A stretch of DNA of 64,000 nucleotides, taken from positions 2,148,001 to 2,212,000 of the forward strand of contig JAYKKM010000009.1 of NCBI GenBank assembly GCA_035772405.1, in the 5' to 3' direction. The notes beneath the pieces are model-generated. The model searched no databases, was not told where the DNA came from, and worked only from the letters and a program-made list of their open reading frames with translations. This DNA comes from Chrysogorgia sp. JL179-B06. Taxonomy: Eukaryota; Cnidaria; Anthozoa; Scleralcyonacea; Chrysogorgiidae. How positions within the stretch are numbered: position 1 is the first letter of the stretch; every line of letters starts with the position of its first letter. The position numbers were made by a program, and so were the translations under genes. Shown piece after piece: positions 21,650 to 32,699 of this stretch.

Positions 21650-23400
21650 CATGTTCATTGACGTTAGGTGTATATGGCAGATGGAAATATGATTAAGTCT
21701 ACGCTGGGTCATGGTGGTTCGGAGCCACGTTTTCAGTCGTCACAATGCAGAAAAGCTGCGTTCACACTCGCATGACGAAACTGGACACACCAGTAGAAGT
21801 TTCAGAAGAACCAGCACTTGGGGAAACAATAAGCGCACCGCATGTTTCATACTCCGATAAGCAACGTTTGCCTCATGCAACGATTCGGCCTTGTATGTTT
21901 GCTTGAACATTTCCAGCTGAATTGGCAAAGTAAGACTATCAAGTTCAGGATACTTTTACATCACATCTTCGTCAACTTTCCCAGATGTTAACATCGTCTC
22001 TAGCTTCAAGTACTGTGCTAGGCCAGATTTGTCAGGGCCATACCTGTCTGACAGACCTGTGACTATGACATTGATGAACTCGAAATACTGCTTCCGGTAG
22101 TATTCTTCAGAGCTGTCAGGCCGATACTCAGCTGCTTCACCTGTGTATCTTCTTGGGGGGACTCGTATCCGAGGTACTTCCAGTGGATCAAGTTGGTATT
22201 TTTCACATTTTTCTTCAGCAGCAGCAGAATAATTGATGGCATGCTTCATCTGTGCGCTGAGCGCTAATGTGTTGATGATATCTTAACAGCTTCTACCATT
22301 CCAGAGACATTTGCTGACTTTGCTTGAAGTGTGCTATTCAACTGTTCCAGGATCGCGACTGGCTTAGCTGCTATTTTCAATCCAAGAAACTTTCCCCTTC
22401 TGAAACCGATCAAGTAAACCGTTTGCTTTCGTTGCAGTGTCCGTTTCACCACGTGCCATTTCTTCCAAACTTTGGAGAATAGCAGGGTACTGATCGAATA
22501 CTGACTGTATGGCTGCTAGTCTGCATAACCACCTGGTGGCACAAAGGGGCTTGATCGCTGTAGGATGCAGATTGTCATCTTCGGTTGATTAACAAATTGC
22601 CAGGAATATCGCTTTGTACTTGCCAGATCTCTTCATAAGCACACCTAGCTCATTCAGCCACTGCAGGGAATCTCGAATTAATTGACAGGATATTACAGCA
22701 TGTTGCATTACAAGATTGGAAGCATGTGATCCGCAGTGGGAAAAGAGTGCTAGTGGTTGTCGTTCTTGCACCCTTGCCTTACATCCAGAGTAACAACCAC
22801 TCATGTTAGCGGCACCATCATATGTTTGAGCACGCATATTGCTTATGGATAATCCATTCCGAGCAAGGACATCAAAGAGCGTTTCGATCAAGAACGTCAC
22901 CGGTAGCACTGGGAACTTCATACAGACCGATAAAATCTTCGTGTACATATAGATCTGAGTCCACGTGCCTCAGACAGAAGGACTCTTGCTCTTGACTGCA
23001 TATGTCCGGTGTTCCATCAGAAGTTACAGCGTAAAATTCATTCTGTTGAATGTCACTGACAATCTTCCATAAAATTTGGTGACTGAACATTTCTACCATC
23101 TCGTTCTGTGCACAAGGCGAAGTAAAATTTGTTGTATTTCTCAAATACATCTGCAGATCAGGAACATCTTCCGTTCTAAGCTTTAGGAGCTGTGAATAAC
23201 TTCCATAACTTTCGTCGTGGCCACGAAATGCTGAGCCTTGTCGCAGCAAATATCTTACCGAAATTAAACAATTTCAAAAGGCAGTTTCTTGCTATTGCTT
23301 GTTCCTTTTGTTTCTGCATGTGTATTTGCGCACTTACCGATGGCCTTTTCACTGCTGCGATTTGATTGACGGACAAAACGTGTGTATGAGATGTCTGGTA
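21650..23400 (-). pseudogene. hAT-superfamily (ZMYM1-like) transposase
   Basis: Read through frame changes on the minus strand: AQIHMQKQKEQAIARNCLLK, LRQGSAFRGHDESYGSYSQL, the RNase H-like core (AVTSDGTPDICSQEQESFCL, EDFIGLYEVPSATGD, RAQTYDGAANMSGCYSGCKA, LFSHCGSHASNLVMQHAV), and a helical insertion domain (WLNELGVLMKRSGKYKAIF). The C-terminal dimerisation domain (LLLVCPVSSCECERSFSAL, then LKTWLRTTMTQRRLNH) ends near 21650. This is the hAT order, closest in style to ZMYM1/DUF4371-containing proteins. At least four frameshifts or stops are present. Its 5' edge abruptly joins a LINE endonuclease fragment at about 23400. Confidence 0.88.
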
Positions 23401-23404
23401 TTGA

Positions 23405-24385
23405 TAACCGATCAATATATGGATCAACTACCGTGTTGAAATCCCCACATAATAACGCAGGGATATCTGGGTCTATGGCTTGATAAAAGGACTAAAAAAA
23501 TTGAGCCCCAGCATCCTTCTGATTTGGCGCGTGGAGACACGCCACCTGGAAGTTAAAATTATCGCGAGCGAACTCGACAATAATCAAACGACCAGAGCTG
23601 TCACGCCACCGTTTCACCACTTCGAGATCAGGCCGGAAGAGGATGGCAACCCCGGAGGAACGTACAGCTCCCGGGGACGAGACAGTCCTATAACTAAATT
23701 TGTTAGTCGGGGATGAGGGGGGAACCACCCTGCGAATTCACCCTACGAGGTCGAGTGAGTGTCCTGTAGGGACACGATGTCCGGGCCTACACAATTCAAC
23801 CAAGCCATTAAGGTCTGGCGAGCGTCGAGGGCCCGAAGACCCTGGACGTTAAGGGTAAGGAGACTAAACATTGAGACCTCCGACAGCGGCCTGCGCTGAA
23901 GGGTTCGATGGTTCTGAACCAGGAGGAGCCGATGTGTCAGAATCGACCATCAGCGGGTTGGGGATCGTGGAACCGGGTGGGGGTCCAGGGGACGCAAATT
24001 GCCTGACTCGGTGAGGAGGGGCGCTTTTTCCGTGTCGTCAGTGTCCGATTCATCGGACAACATGCTGAACCGATTTTTGGTGACAATTGCAGCACAGGAC
24101 TTTCCCGCATACAAGGGTTTCGGCCGTGTGGTGGTCCTCTTGAACTGGTCGAGTCGCTGCTGTTACTTCTCAGAGGCATCCTGGTGCATCTTATTCCGAG
24201 GTGGTGAGTCATCCACATGAGGAGGAATGAAGTCGGGTTGACTGGCCCCCTTTCCCGAGGGAGTAGAGCCACCAGTCGGATGAAGTACATGGTCGCCAAC
24301 AGTTAACTCCGAAGTGGAGGAGGTCGACGACGAGGAGGATGTAGACAAGCTGTCCCGAGAGGAGTCCACAGGAAGCGCCATGACT
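23405..24385 (-). pseudogene. Tx1-like LINE fragment: ORF1 tail and endonuclease
   Basis: Minus strand. The end of an ORF1-like Ser/Thr-rich protein (SELTVGDHVLHPTGG; KNRFSMLSDESDTDDTEK) is followed by the start of ORF2, MFSLLTLNVQGLRALDARQ. The APE endonuclease carries NCVGPDIVSLQDTHS, SSGVAILFRPDLEVVKRW, NFQVACLHAPNQKDA and CGDFNTVVDPYIDR. It is over 85% similar in protein to the copy at 46.3-46.8 kb that is embedded in the U1/5S/U2 array. It stops abruptly at 23405, where hAT sequence begins. Confidence 0.8.
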
Positions 24386-24519
24386 GCGCTTAGAAAACCC
24401 GATTAGAAAATAAAAGTGAATTAAAATGTTGCTTTTCATAGGGCCGTGTCTTTCATTATTAAAATACTAACATTAAAATGGCTATTAAGTAATTATATTA
24501 CAGAGATAAAGTCTAATAA

Positions 24520-25865
24520 TCTAAATTAACTAAAAGTTCACTATCTAAGTTCATCTTTAATTTCGATTTAAAATCATCAACAGAGATAGATTCGTGTTTT
24601 AGTGATAGTGTTCCAGACCTTAGCAGCTTTATAACTGAAGCTGCGCTTCATGGCGTTTGTCCTAGGCTTAGACAACATCAGCATGTTATTATTACTACGG
24701 AGATTATACCTTAAGTTTTCAGAAGCTTGAAATTGACTAATCATTGTTTCCGGGGCTCTTTATTTAATATTTTATGAACCAATACAAGAAGCTGTTCTAA
24801 CCGCCTATAATTAAGCGGTTTCCAATTTAGCTTATGTAGTATGTCTTTTGAACGAATTTCATAGTTATCGCCACTAATCACCCTTGCTTTCTCGATTTTG
24901 GAGTTTTAATTGTAATGTTTTGTTATAATTCCCCCAGACTAATGAGCAGTATTCAAATTAGGGTTTCACGATTGCTTGTATACATCACTTAATTTATCTT
25001 TTGGTACATAAGGCTTCAGAAGTTTTATTCCTCCAATACCCATAGATACTTTTTTGCTGATGTTGTCTATATGTTGCTCCAATTTTAGTTTCTCATCAAT
25101 TATAACTCCTAGGCTCTTAGTGGCGTGCACTCGTTTTATGCGTTGTCCACCAACACTAATTTCAGGGTCTTCTACAATGCTAGCTAACTGCTGTCTAGAC
25201 CCTATAAACATATATTCAGTCTTGGATACATTCAACGCCAACTTGTTAGCAACAAGCCATGCATGAAGTTTTAGATAAATCAGAATTTAGTTTTAATTCC
25301 GTCTTATCAACACTATCTGCAGCAATAGTAATATTAGTGTCATCTGCAAACATAGATGGTGCCGAAAATTCCAAGCAATTAGGCAAATCATTTATATATA
25401 GGAGAAAAAGGAGAGATCCCAAATTCGATCCCTGAGGCACACCACATTCAATAGTTTTACTTGTAGAAATTGTATTATTGATTTTACAAGTTTGTATACG
25501 ATACGCAAGATAAGATTTAAACCATTCCAAGGCAGTTCCTATTATACCGTACATTTCAAGCTTACCGATAAGGATTTGATGATCAACGGTGTCAAAAGCC
25601 TTTCGAAGGTCAAGAAATACAACACCATTTATCAAACCCTTATCGATATTTACAAGCCAATTATTTGTAGCATTAAGAAGTGATGTTACAGTAGAATGCA
25701 TCTTTCTAAACCCAAATTGATATTTGGTTAAAATTCCATTTTCTTCTAAATAAGTTGACAACTGTTGAACGGTCAACCTTTCAAAAATCTTTGCAATTAC
25801 AGAAAGAACAGATATAGGTCGGTAATTTGTGCAATTTGTCTTATCTCCTGATTTATAAATTGGAT
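24520..25865 (-). pseudogene. CR1-type LINE, RT and C-terminus
   Basis: Minus strand: YKSGDKTNCTNYRPISVLSV (about 25850), RYQFGFRKMHSTVTSLLNA, motif A GVVFLDLRKAFDTVDHQILI, motif B ECGVPQGSNLGSLLFLLYIN, and motif C SMFADDTNITI. It continues with NVSKTEYMFIGSRQQL and VHATKSLGVIIDEKLKLEQH. A decayed tail (NAMKRSFSYKAAKVWNTLS) ends near 24530. The 5' end is cut at about 25866, at the boundary with the REL-type LINE, so this looks like a 5'-truncated insertion adjacent to that element's 3' end. Confidence 0.87.
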
Positions 25866-25998
25866 CTAGGGAGAGGGGCCAAAGTAATCGCTTGCTCGAG
25901 GACGGTGAGTGTTAGGTCGCAGGAGCGGAGGTTGAGGGGTAGGTGAAACAGCACGGTCATCGGCTACCACTGTCAAGAGATTGGAGGAGGGTGTCGGC

Positions 25999-26500
25999 CT
26001 AGGGGTGTCTTGGAGAAGCTCGCGGATGAGTTGGGAAGGAGGAGGACTTCACTCTCGCGGGAGGAAAAGGTGGGTGATGGTGCGTCAGTGGGAGAAGGGT
26101 GTCGGGGATCCCAAACGGATTGGTCATTCGGGCCGGTATGTAATACGAAGCTGTCACTAACTTCGCCAAACGAGTACCATCTCGGATAGGCTGGTATTTA
26201 GTTAATTTTCGGAGTTCAGCGTCTGCGAGGGCGTCTTGGTCCTTGTCGAAGGGGCACGTTACATCGATAATGGTGACACGGTTCTCATCTTCGATTACAA
26301 TGTCTGGGCAAAGTCTGCTGTGGGACTCAGGAACGCAGCTGTCGGTGGTGACGGTTCCAGACCTTGCTGCATTTGTGAGGCAGTCCACGATGCTGTTGTG
26401 GCGTTGCGTGATTGCTACCTGCAGGTTCTTCACTTCTTTGGGCAATGGTTAAGTACGTGTGGCAGCGTTTCGGCGTCGGCGCAGTGGCGGCAGGTGGGCG
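25999..26500 (-). pseudogene. REL LINE CCHC cluster and endonuclease
   Basis: CRHCADAETLPHVLNHC (about 26455-26505) is a CCHC cluster. A frame change is followed by QRHNSIVDCLTNAARSGTVT, DSCVPESHSRLCPDIVIEDE, and VTIIDVTCPFDKDQDALADA. The PD..(x)n..IIDV spacing is the restriction-like endonuclease active site (PD-D/E-x-K type) that nicks target DNA in this LINE class. The open part is 148 residues. Confidence 0.83.
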
Positions 26501-28768
26501 AGCAGGCGGACCAGCGGCCAGCCAGGCGGAGCCATTGGCGTAGAGGTCAGCGGAGAGAGCGCGGGCAACTTTTCCTTGATCGGGAGGGCCATCAGGTCTT
26601 TGGCGTTGCTGTTCAGAACATGGGCGTGCAGGTATTTGCAGGCTGGGACGGGCTCGGTGTCGTCGATGGTGGGAGGGTTGGTGTTGGAGAAATTGAATTT
26701 GATGCCAAGCCTTTTCGTGCTTTGGCGGGCACGTATCCAAACCGAGGAGGCGCGGTAGCACATGTTGTCCAGGCGGCTGTCTTGGGCGGAGGACAGGAAG
26801 TTGGACACCAGTGCCGGGGTCGGGTTACTGCTGGAGGCATGGCGGACAGTCTGGAGAAGTTCGGCACGGGCGATGGAGGAAACGGTGTGGTCTTCGGAAG
26901 AGAGCATTTTGATGGCCTGGACGATGGTTTGGACGTCTACCTTTGCGGTTGCGTCTTGTAGGCCAAGGCCACCTACTCTCTTGTGGGCGATGGGGACGGT
27001 TGATACCAGCTTAGTTCGGAGGGCTTCTAGGGTCTTCTTGAGCGGAAAACCGGCTCGGATGGCGAATGTGAGGCTCGGTTGGATAAATGTACGGATCATA
27101 TCCAGCTTCTGCCATGGCGCCAGGAGGGATTCCTGGATCTTCTCTAGGTCGTCGACGAGAGGTTGTATCATGTCATCGACGTTATTAAAATTATGAATAA
27201 CAACGATGGAGACGCCGAGGTAGCGGTAGTGGTCCTCCTCCTCCATGATGGGCATTGGTTGGCCTTGGACGTTGAACACATTGTGCTCGATTCGGTCCGG
27301 GAATCTGGAGGTTTTGTTGGAGTTGGTAAAGGAGAGGGCGGCGGATTTGTCTGGGCAGAAGGAGAGACCAATGGTGTTGGCGGCTTCCGAAACGGCGTCC
27401 AGGATCTTCTGGAGGCGGTCTTTGTGGCGGGAGATAACCACGAGATCATCGGCATAGGCGAGGACGGACAACGGGATCTCGTGGTGGAGTGCTGGACCAG
27501 ACGCGGTAGCAGTGTCTTTGGCAAACCGGAGGATTAGTGCGATGGATAGGTTGAACAATATCGGACTTAGTGGGCATCCCTGCTTCACACCAGCATAGCA
27601 GGAGGATGTGGTCGGTAAGGTCTGATCCAGCACGGATTTGGGTGAACGAATTGGTTTGGTGATTAATTGGACAAGGTCGGGTGGGGCACCAATATGTGTC
27701 AGGGTGGTGCTTAGAGCATCATGGGGGATGCTGCCAAAGGCGTTTCGGAGGTCGAGCCAGGCGAGAAGATATTTTTCTGGTTCCTTCGGGCATCACCAAC
27801 CAGGGACTGGAGCAGGAATGTGTGCTCATAGCAGCCTTCGGCGGGACGGCGCTCTTCTGTTCTGGATATAGGATGTCATTCTCGATGGACCACCGTGTCA
27901 ATCTCTTCGCCAAAACCCCCATTAGCAGGGCAATGGGTCGGAAATTGGATGGGTCATCGGTGGTCGTCGGTGCTGTGGATCGGACGGTTATCGCTGATTT
28001 CCAGGCGTCGGGAACGTCGCGGTGGGCCAGGCAGTGCTGGTAAATCAGGGACAGTATCTCACAGGTGGGGTCAATCGACTTGAGGTGACGGTACTCGATT
28101 CGGTCTGAACCAGGTGAAGTGTTGGCACAGGAACGGATCTTGGTGCGGATTTCCTCAGGTTTTGGGCCGTGGAAGAGGCTTTCGTCTAGTGGAGCGGTCG
28201 GGACGTGTGCGTCGAGGGCACGTTTCAGTACGGTGGTGTCGCATTCTTGATGCGCGAAGACTTGTTTGTAGAAGTCTTCCACGTTATGGGTGGGGCCAGT
28301 GTAAAAGTGGTTGTTGGGTTGGATGATCTGGCGGGCAGCTCTCTTCTTCGCATTCTTATACAGACTCTGGATTCTTTGAGCGTCGGCTCTGTTGAAACGA
28401 GGGCGGAAGTTGCAATGCGGAGGGCGTTCGCATGGACGGTCTTGGCGGCGAGGTTGTGGTCTTGTGGAGTTCTTGCGGTGGAGAGACTGACCCAATTCAT
28501 GGCCGCGTTCATCGAACTCTAAACATAGGTCAGAGAACACCTCCAACGAGAGCTCTTGGTCAAACTGTGCCACCCAGTGTTCGCGGAACTCTTTCCGCTG
28601 GTTGGTGTCATGGGTACCGTCGGTGGTTGGTGGGGTATCGGGGTAAGGCCCATCGGAGAGCGACCGCTGAATGGTCTCCATGTCGGAGGGCGGTTCCAAA
28701 TCAGCGGGAGGTTGCGGTTCGGGTGGTCGCTGTTCGGGTGCGGTGGAAGGTACCACGGTGGGAGGCAA
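26449..28768 (-). pseudogene. REL LINE reverse transcriptase
   Basis: Two frames joined by a frameshift near 27770. The first (28768-27719) carries the linker (FNRADAQRIQSLYKNAKKRA), SCANTSPGSDRIEYRHLKSI, and FRPIALLMGVLAKRLTRWSI. Motif A (AWLDLRNAFGSIPHDAL) bridges the shift. The second frame (27633-26449) carries motif B (AGVKQGCPLSPILFNLSIAL), motif C (VLAYADDLVVISR), YRYLGVSI, and a thumb (LAPWQKLDMIRTFIQPSLTF). YADD is intact, and the protein resembles NeSL/R2-type RTs. The region ends in frame-shifted CCHC sequence. Confidence 0.88.
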
Positions 28769-29339
28769 TACTGGGCGAGGTGGAGTCCAGATCTGGATCG
28801 GTCTCGGAGAGGAAGCGTTCGAATGGGTCGGCCTCGCTCTCGCGGGAGCAGAAGGTGGGAGATGGTGCTTCGGTGGGAGAAGGTAGACGTGGTTCCCAGA
28901 CGGATTGGTCGTTCAGGCCGGTGTGGAGGATGAAGCTGTCGCTAACTTCGCAGTGGGGCTCGGTGGGCGACGGGGAGACAGGTCGGAAGGTGAACTTGAG
29001 TCGGGAGTGATATAGGGAGGTTATCGGTCATCGGTGGGAGGTCGTGGATGGTCGGGACGTCTTCGTCAGGGGTCGGGCAAACTTCGGAAGTGCTCGGGCC
29101 ATCTTCTGAAGGCGTCGGAACACCCTCGGAAGTTGTCGTGTACGGTCGGGAAGTCATCGTTGGACAACTCGAAGTGGTCGGGGTCGGTCGGGTGGTGTCG
29201 GTGTCCATCGGGACACGGTCGGTGGGGTGTCAGGTCGGTGGGTCGTGGTGGGTAGAACCAAGGTCTTATGGCTGGACGGAGGTTTTTTGGTGGTGGGTGA
29301 CGGTAGGTCAATAGGTGGGTAGTCAGTGGCGGCTTCCTC

Positions 29340-29684
29340 TTTGATGGTTGATGTGGGGTACTGTTTCGGCAGTGCGAAGCACGTGCGGTAGTGGTGTGCG
29401 GCATTCTTGTAGTGCTCGAAGTGGCGATTACATTTGGAGCAGGTGGTGGGGGTGTGGAGGTCTTAGTGGTTGTGCACTCGTCTGGCATGGGCCTTTAGCT
29501 GGGTGGTGGTGCTGAAGGTCTTATGACACACGGGGCAGACCAAACTCTTGGTCTCCACAGGTATCCGGCAGGCCACACTAGAGACCTTAAGCACAGCTAA
29601 CATGTAGTACGGGGACGTGACTAAATAACCGAGGAGAACTGGTGCGTGAAATTTTTCTCCTGTCAAAAAAACGTAAACAAACAA
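29340..29684 (-). pseudogene. REL LINE N-terminal zinc fingers
   Basis: Minus strand. LVCPVCHKTFSTTTQLKAHA then RRVHNH is a C2H2 finger. After an in-frame TAA (about 29463) comes CSKCNRHFEHYKNAAHHYRT with a final C, a second CCHC/CCHH-like finger. Paired N-terminal fingers of this kind bind target DNA in R2-like elements. The stop between them disables the polyprotein. A Pro/Ser/Thr-rich linker follows toward the RT. Confidence 0.75.
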
Positions 29685-29730
29685 TTAAGTCAAACCGATT
29701 TTACGACGGGAGCAGGATATTTCATACTAT

Positions 29731-30907
29731 ATGGCTTCATTCAGGGAGGCTAGAAATGTTTTAGTGAATAGTTTCTACGAAGGTCTTATTGACGACGAGG
29801 AATTCCTGCTTCTGTACGACTTTTGATTTTTGCTTTGGGTTGAGAAAAATGACTTGCCTCTACTTGCTGAAGCTCTTGGAATACCTGATGTCTTCAGATG
29901 TGACCAGAGAAGTGTCTGTGATGGTATGGAAGGTCTATGTATGATGTTGCGAAGATTTGCCTACCCTTGTCGTTATAGTGACCTCATCCCAAGATTTGGC
30001 AGACCAGTACCAGAAATCAGCATGTTCACAACGAAAGTGGTTGATTTCGTGTATGAAACCCATCATCATCGGATTACCGAGTGGAATGATTCACTATTGA
30101 ATCCAGCGTGTATCCAGCGTTACGCAGAAGCAATACATCAGAAAGGTGCTGCTTTAGAAAATTGTTTTGGCTTTGTGGATGGCACTGTTCGTCCCATTTG
30201 TCGTCCTTAGCATAACCAAAGGCTTGTATACGACGGACATAAGAGAGTTCATGCCCTCAAATTTCAATCTGCCATACCAAACGGAATTATTGCCCATTTG
30301 TATGGTCCTGTAGGTGAGTTTTAAATAAACTCTAATAGGTACACTGTTATTTTATTTTAACACAAAAATAAAGGTACATTTGCATGATGGGGACTAATTT
30401 AAGGTATCCAAATGTCCAAGATATATTTTTACCTATAGAATGTTTATTTAATTTAATAAAGTCAAGATGAAATTATTAATGTAAACAATTATCTCTGATT
30501 TGTAGAGGGTAAAAGGCATGATGCTGCCATGCTTGTGGAGTAACAATTGCTTGGTCTCCTGGAACAGAATGCCCATTCACCAACAGGCCAACCAATGTGT
30601 ATCCTGCTTATCCACACCGTGTGCATCTTCAAGCACCTTACCGAAATGTTCTCATAACACCACAGATGCAACTATTTAATTCGTGTATGAGCTCTGTGCG
30701 AATTTCTGTTGAATGGCTTTTTGGGGATATTACAAATTATTTTAAATTTGTCGACTTTAAAAAGAACCTAAAGATTGGTTTAAGTTCTATTGGCAAGATG
30801 TATGTAGTGTGTGCTATTTTACGCAACGCCCTCACATTTCTCTATCAGAATCAGACAAGTCGGTTTTTCAACCTGGAGCCACCTACTTTGCCGGAATACT
30901 TTGCATA
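29731..30907 (+). pseudogene. PIF/Harbinger transposase (HARBI1-like), two exons
   Basis: Starts MASFREARNVLVNSFYEGLI (ATG at 29731). A TGA at about 29824 follows where the family normally continues, apparently after an internal deletion. The main frame has KNDLPLLAEALGIPD, MLRRFAYPCRYSDLI, ENCFGFVDGTVRPICRP (first Asp), and GHKRVHALKFQSAIPNGIIA. A donor GTGAGTT (30313) and an acceptor ...TTTGTAG (30506) bound an intron. Exon 2 has GKRHDAAML (second catalytic region), VEWLFGDITNYFKFVDFKKN (Glu), and TSRFFNLEPPTLPEYFA. A stop and a frameshift lie in exon 2. It would cut and paste the element together with its Myb-like partner downstream. Confidence 0.9.
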
Positions 30908-31234
30908 AAAATGAAAAATAATTTTACATGCTTAATGAAAATTTAGACACAAGTATAAGCAATCAGTTTTTATTTTTAATGAATGATGTTTCAACACCAT
31001 CATTAGTTTATACAGTCATGATGAAATAGGGAGTGATGGGTGGGGCTATAGCCTGCTCTTCCTAATATTTTTGTTAATTAGCTCAAACTTGACTAAAATG
31101 TCTTAAAGGGGGGTCTCAATGTACCTTGACTTGCCACAATGTTATTCATTAAAAATAAAGGTTTTATCACTTAACCAGCTTGTGCTAAGTTTATTTTAAT
31201 GACTTTTTGTAATGTATTCCAATTAGTCTTGTTC
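30908..31234. other. Spacer inside the Harbinger element
   Basis: AT-rich sequence between the transposase and the small inverted-repeat insertion. No gene seen. Confidence 0.5.
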
Positions 31235-31331
31235 TTAACCCTTTCACTACTGAATTACAAAGGAGCTCTCCCACTGACACTAGGTAAAATCGTCTGGCAT
31301 TAGACAGAGTGTTCTGGGGTGAAAGGGTTAA
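31235..31331. mobile_element. 97-bp MITE with 13-bp perfect TIRs
   Basis: Bounded by TTAACCCTTTCAC and its exact reverse complement GTGAAAGGGTTAA. It sits between the two convergent Harbinger genes. Its internal word ATCGTCTGGCATTAG recurs at 32594-32608, so at least one related copy lies nearby. Confidence 0.75.
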
Positions 31332-31679
31332 TTAATTTATTTAATTGACTTTCGTACAAATGTTTTAAACATCTAATTAAAATCAATAAATATTTAATCA
31401 ATAAATAATAAGATGTAGGAACCATATTATTAATTGTTTTAAACATTAGAATTTTAATGTGCCTAAAAATATGTAAATACTACAACATGTACATATTTTT
31501 GACATTAATTCATAACATTTTATAAATTATTTGAATAATTATTTATACAAATTTCAGTGATTATTTTTAAAATAATATTAAATAATATAATTTAATTTAA
31601 TTTAAGTTAATTTAATTTAAGTTAATTTAATTTAACAACTGATTATTATAACATTTTGAAAATTGTACATATTAAAAAA
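31332..31679. other. AT-rich intergenic sequence
   Basis: Very AT-rich, with a simple repeat built on TTAATTTAATTTAAG near 31585-31635. No gene. Confidence 0.6.
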
Positions 31680-32430
31680 TTATTTGTTTGCAAACATGCT
31701 AACAAGCTTTAGCATAACATCTGCTTGTTGTGCCTGCTGCTTCTGTATTTGCTGCTGATGCTGTGTCATCATCATTTGAAAGCTTTGCATTTGTTGTTGC
31801 TGTTGTTGCATTAGCGTGATTAGGTCATCATGCCTTTTATTGTCTGCCTCCTGCTTCTTTTCTTCCATTTCCATCTTTCTCTTTTCCAAACTCATTATCT
31901 GCTCATGCTTCTCTTTTAGGTATGTCACTGTGTCATTGCCATTTCTTTGCCTTTTTTTCCCCTTCTCGTTATCTTCTCCTGCCTTTCTCTTTTGTGTTTC
32001 GCCCAATTTCTCTATTGCCTTCCTTCGAATGTCTTCTGCCCCAACTCGATCAGCCACTGTTGTTTGTTTCTTTTGCAGGCCTTCGTGGCGAATTTCTTCT
32101 GCAGCATCTTCTTCATCTGTAATAAATTCTAGAGCCTGTTCACATTCTGACATCTCAACTTCTATTCCGCTTTCTTTTACCTCTTTTTAAAATTATTTTC
32201 GAAGACTGTTTGCCAACAGAGTATAGCGATCCCGAACTGCTCTGTTGTCCACTTTAAAATATAAAGTTTGGACCTCAGACAAGTTTTCAACAATTTCAGT
32301 CCATTTTGTACTTCTCTTAGTCGTTCCCTTTTTGGTGTCTGTGAATGGATCCACTGCAATTATTTCTCTGCAAAGCAACACATCATGAGCTTCTGTCCAA
32401 ACCATTACAGGTGTTTTCTTTGAACTAGAA
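31680..32430 (-). pseudogene. Harbinger Myb/SANT-like DNA-binding protein
   Basis: Minus-strand partner of the Harbinger transposase. After an acceptor-like TTTTGTTCTAG at about 32428 it encodes a Myb/SANT-like domain (MVWTEAHDVLLCREIIAVDP, RSTKWTEIVENLSEV, VDNRAVRDRYTLLANSL). Two in-frame TAA codons at about 32187-32195 precede KEVKESGIEVEMSECEQALE. A long charged coiled coil (KEKHEQIMSLEKRKMEMEEK) and a Gln-rich tail (QQQQQMQSFQMMMTQHQQQI) follow. In this superfamily the Myb-like protein binds the ends of the element and helps the transposase enter the nucleus. The two genes are convergent, tail to tail. Confidence 0.88.
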
Positions 32431-32574
32431 CAAAAGAATACGTATGAAAATATTATTTCGAAACCGTGTATGTTTAGTATTTTACTTAAAGGGTTTTGCA
32501 GAAAGAAATACAAATGTGAAAATACAATATACCAAGTCATTGTACAGATGGCTTTTTCGTACATTAGACAGGGT

Positions 32575-32625
32575 TTCCCCAGAGCTAAATGTAATCGTCT
32601 GGCATTAGTCAGAATAATATACGGT
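32575..32625. repeat. Partial copy of the 31.2-kb MITE
   Basis: CGTCTGGCATTAGTCAGA here matches CGTCTGGCATTAGACAGA inside the 97-bp element at 31235-31331. The ends are decayed. It lies within the presumed intron or 5' region of the Myb-like gene. Confidence 0.55.
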
Positions 32626-32699
32626 ACAAAATACTTTCTCTGTCCTAAACAGAATAAAGTATAAAACATACTTCGGACGAGAAGACGTTAAAACTCATC

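Larger units (their letters stand above)
25870..29690 (-). mobile_element. REL-endonuclease LINE (R2/NeSL/Hero type)
   Basis: A long minus-strand element of the early-branching LINE class. It has N-terminal zinc fingers, a central RT, a CCHC cluster, and a C-terminal restriction-like endonuclease, all in one polyprotein and without an APE endonuclease. The parts are listed separately. Two further fragments of the same family lie at 18.4-18.7 and 47.6-49.3 kb, so the family is multicopy. I see no obvious target gene at either end of this copy: the 3' end meets a CR1 LINE and the 5' end meets the Harbinger element. Confidence 0.85.

Noticed and set aside
26236..28522. Long plus-strand frames (241, 144, 105 residues) opposite the REL LINE
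   Set aside because: They are mirror frames of a GC-rich coding region on the minus strand, which has clear RT and endonuclease motifs.
28432..29010. 192-residue plus frame
   Set aside because: Antisense of the REL LINE linker region. Trp/Arg/Gly-rich composition is typical of a reverse-frame artefact.
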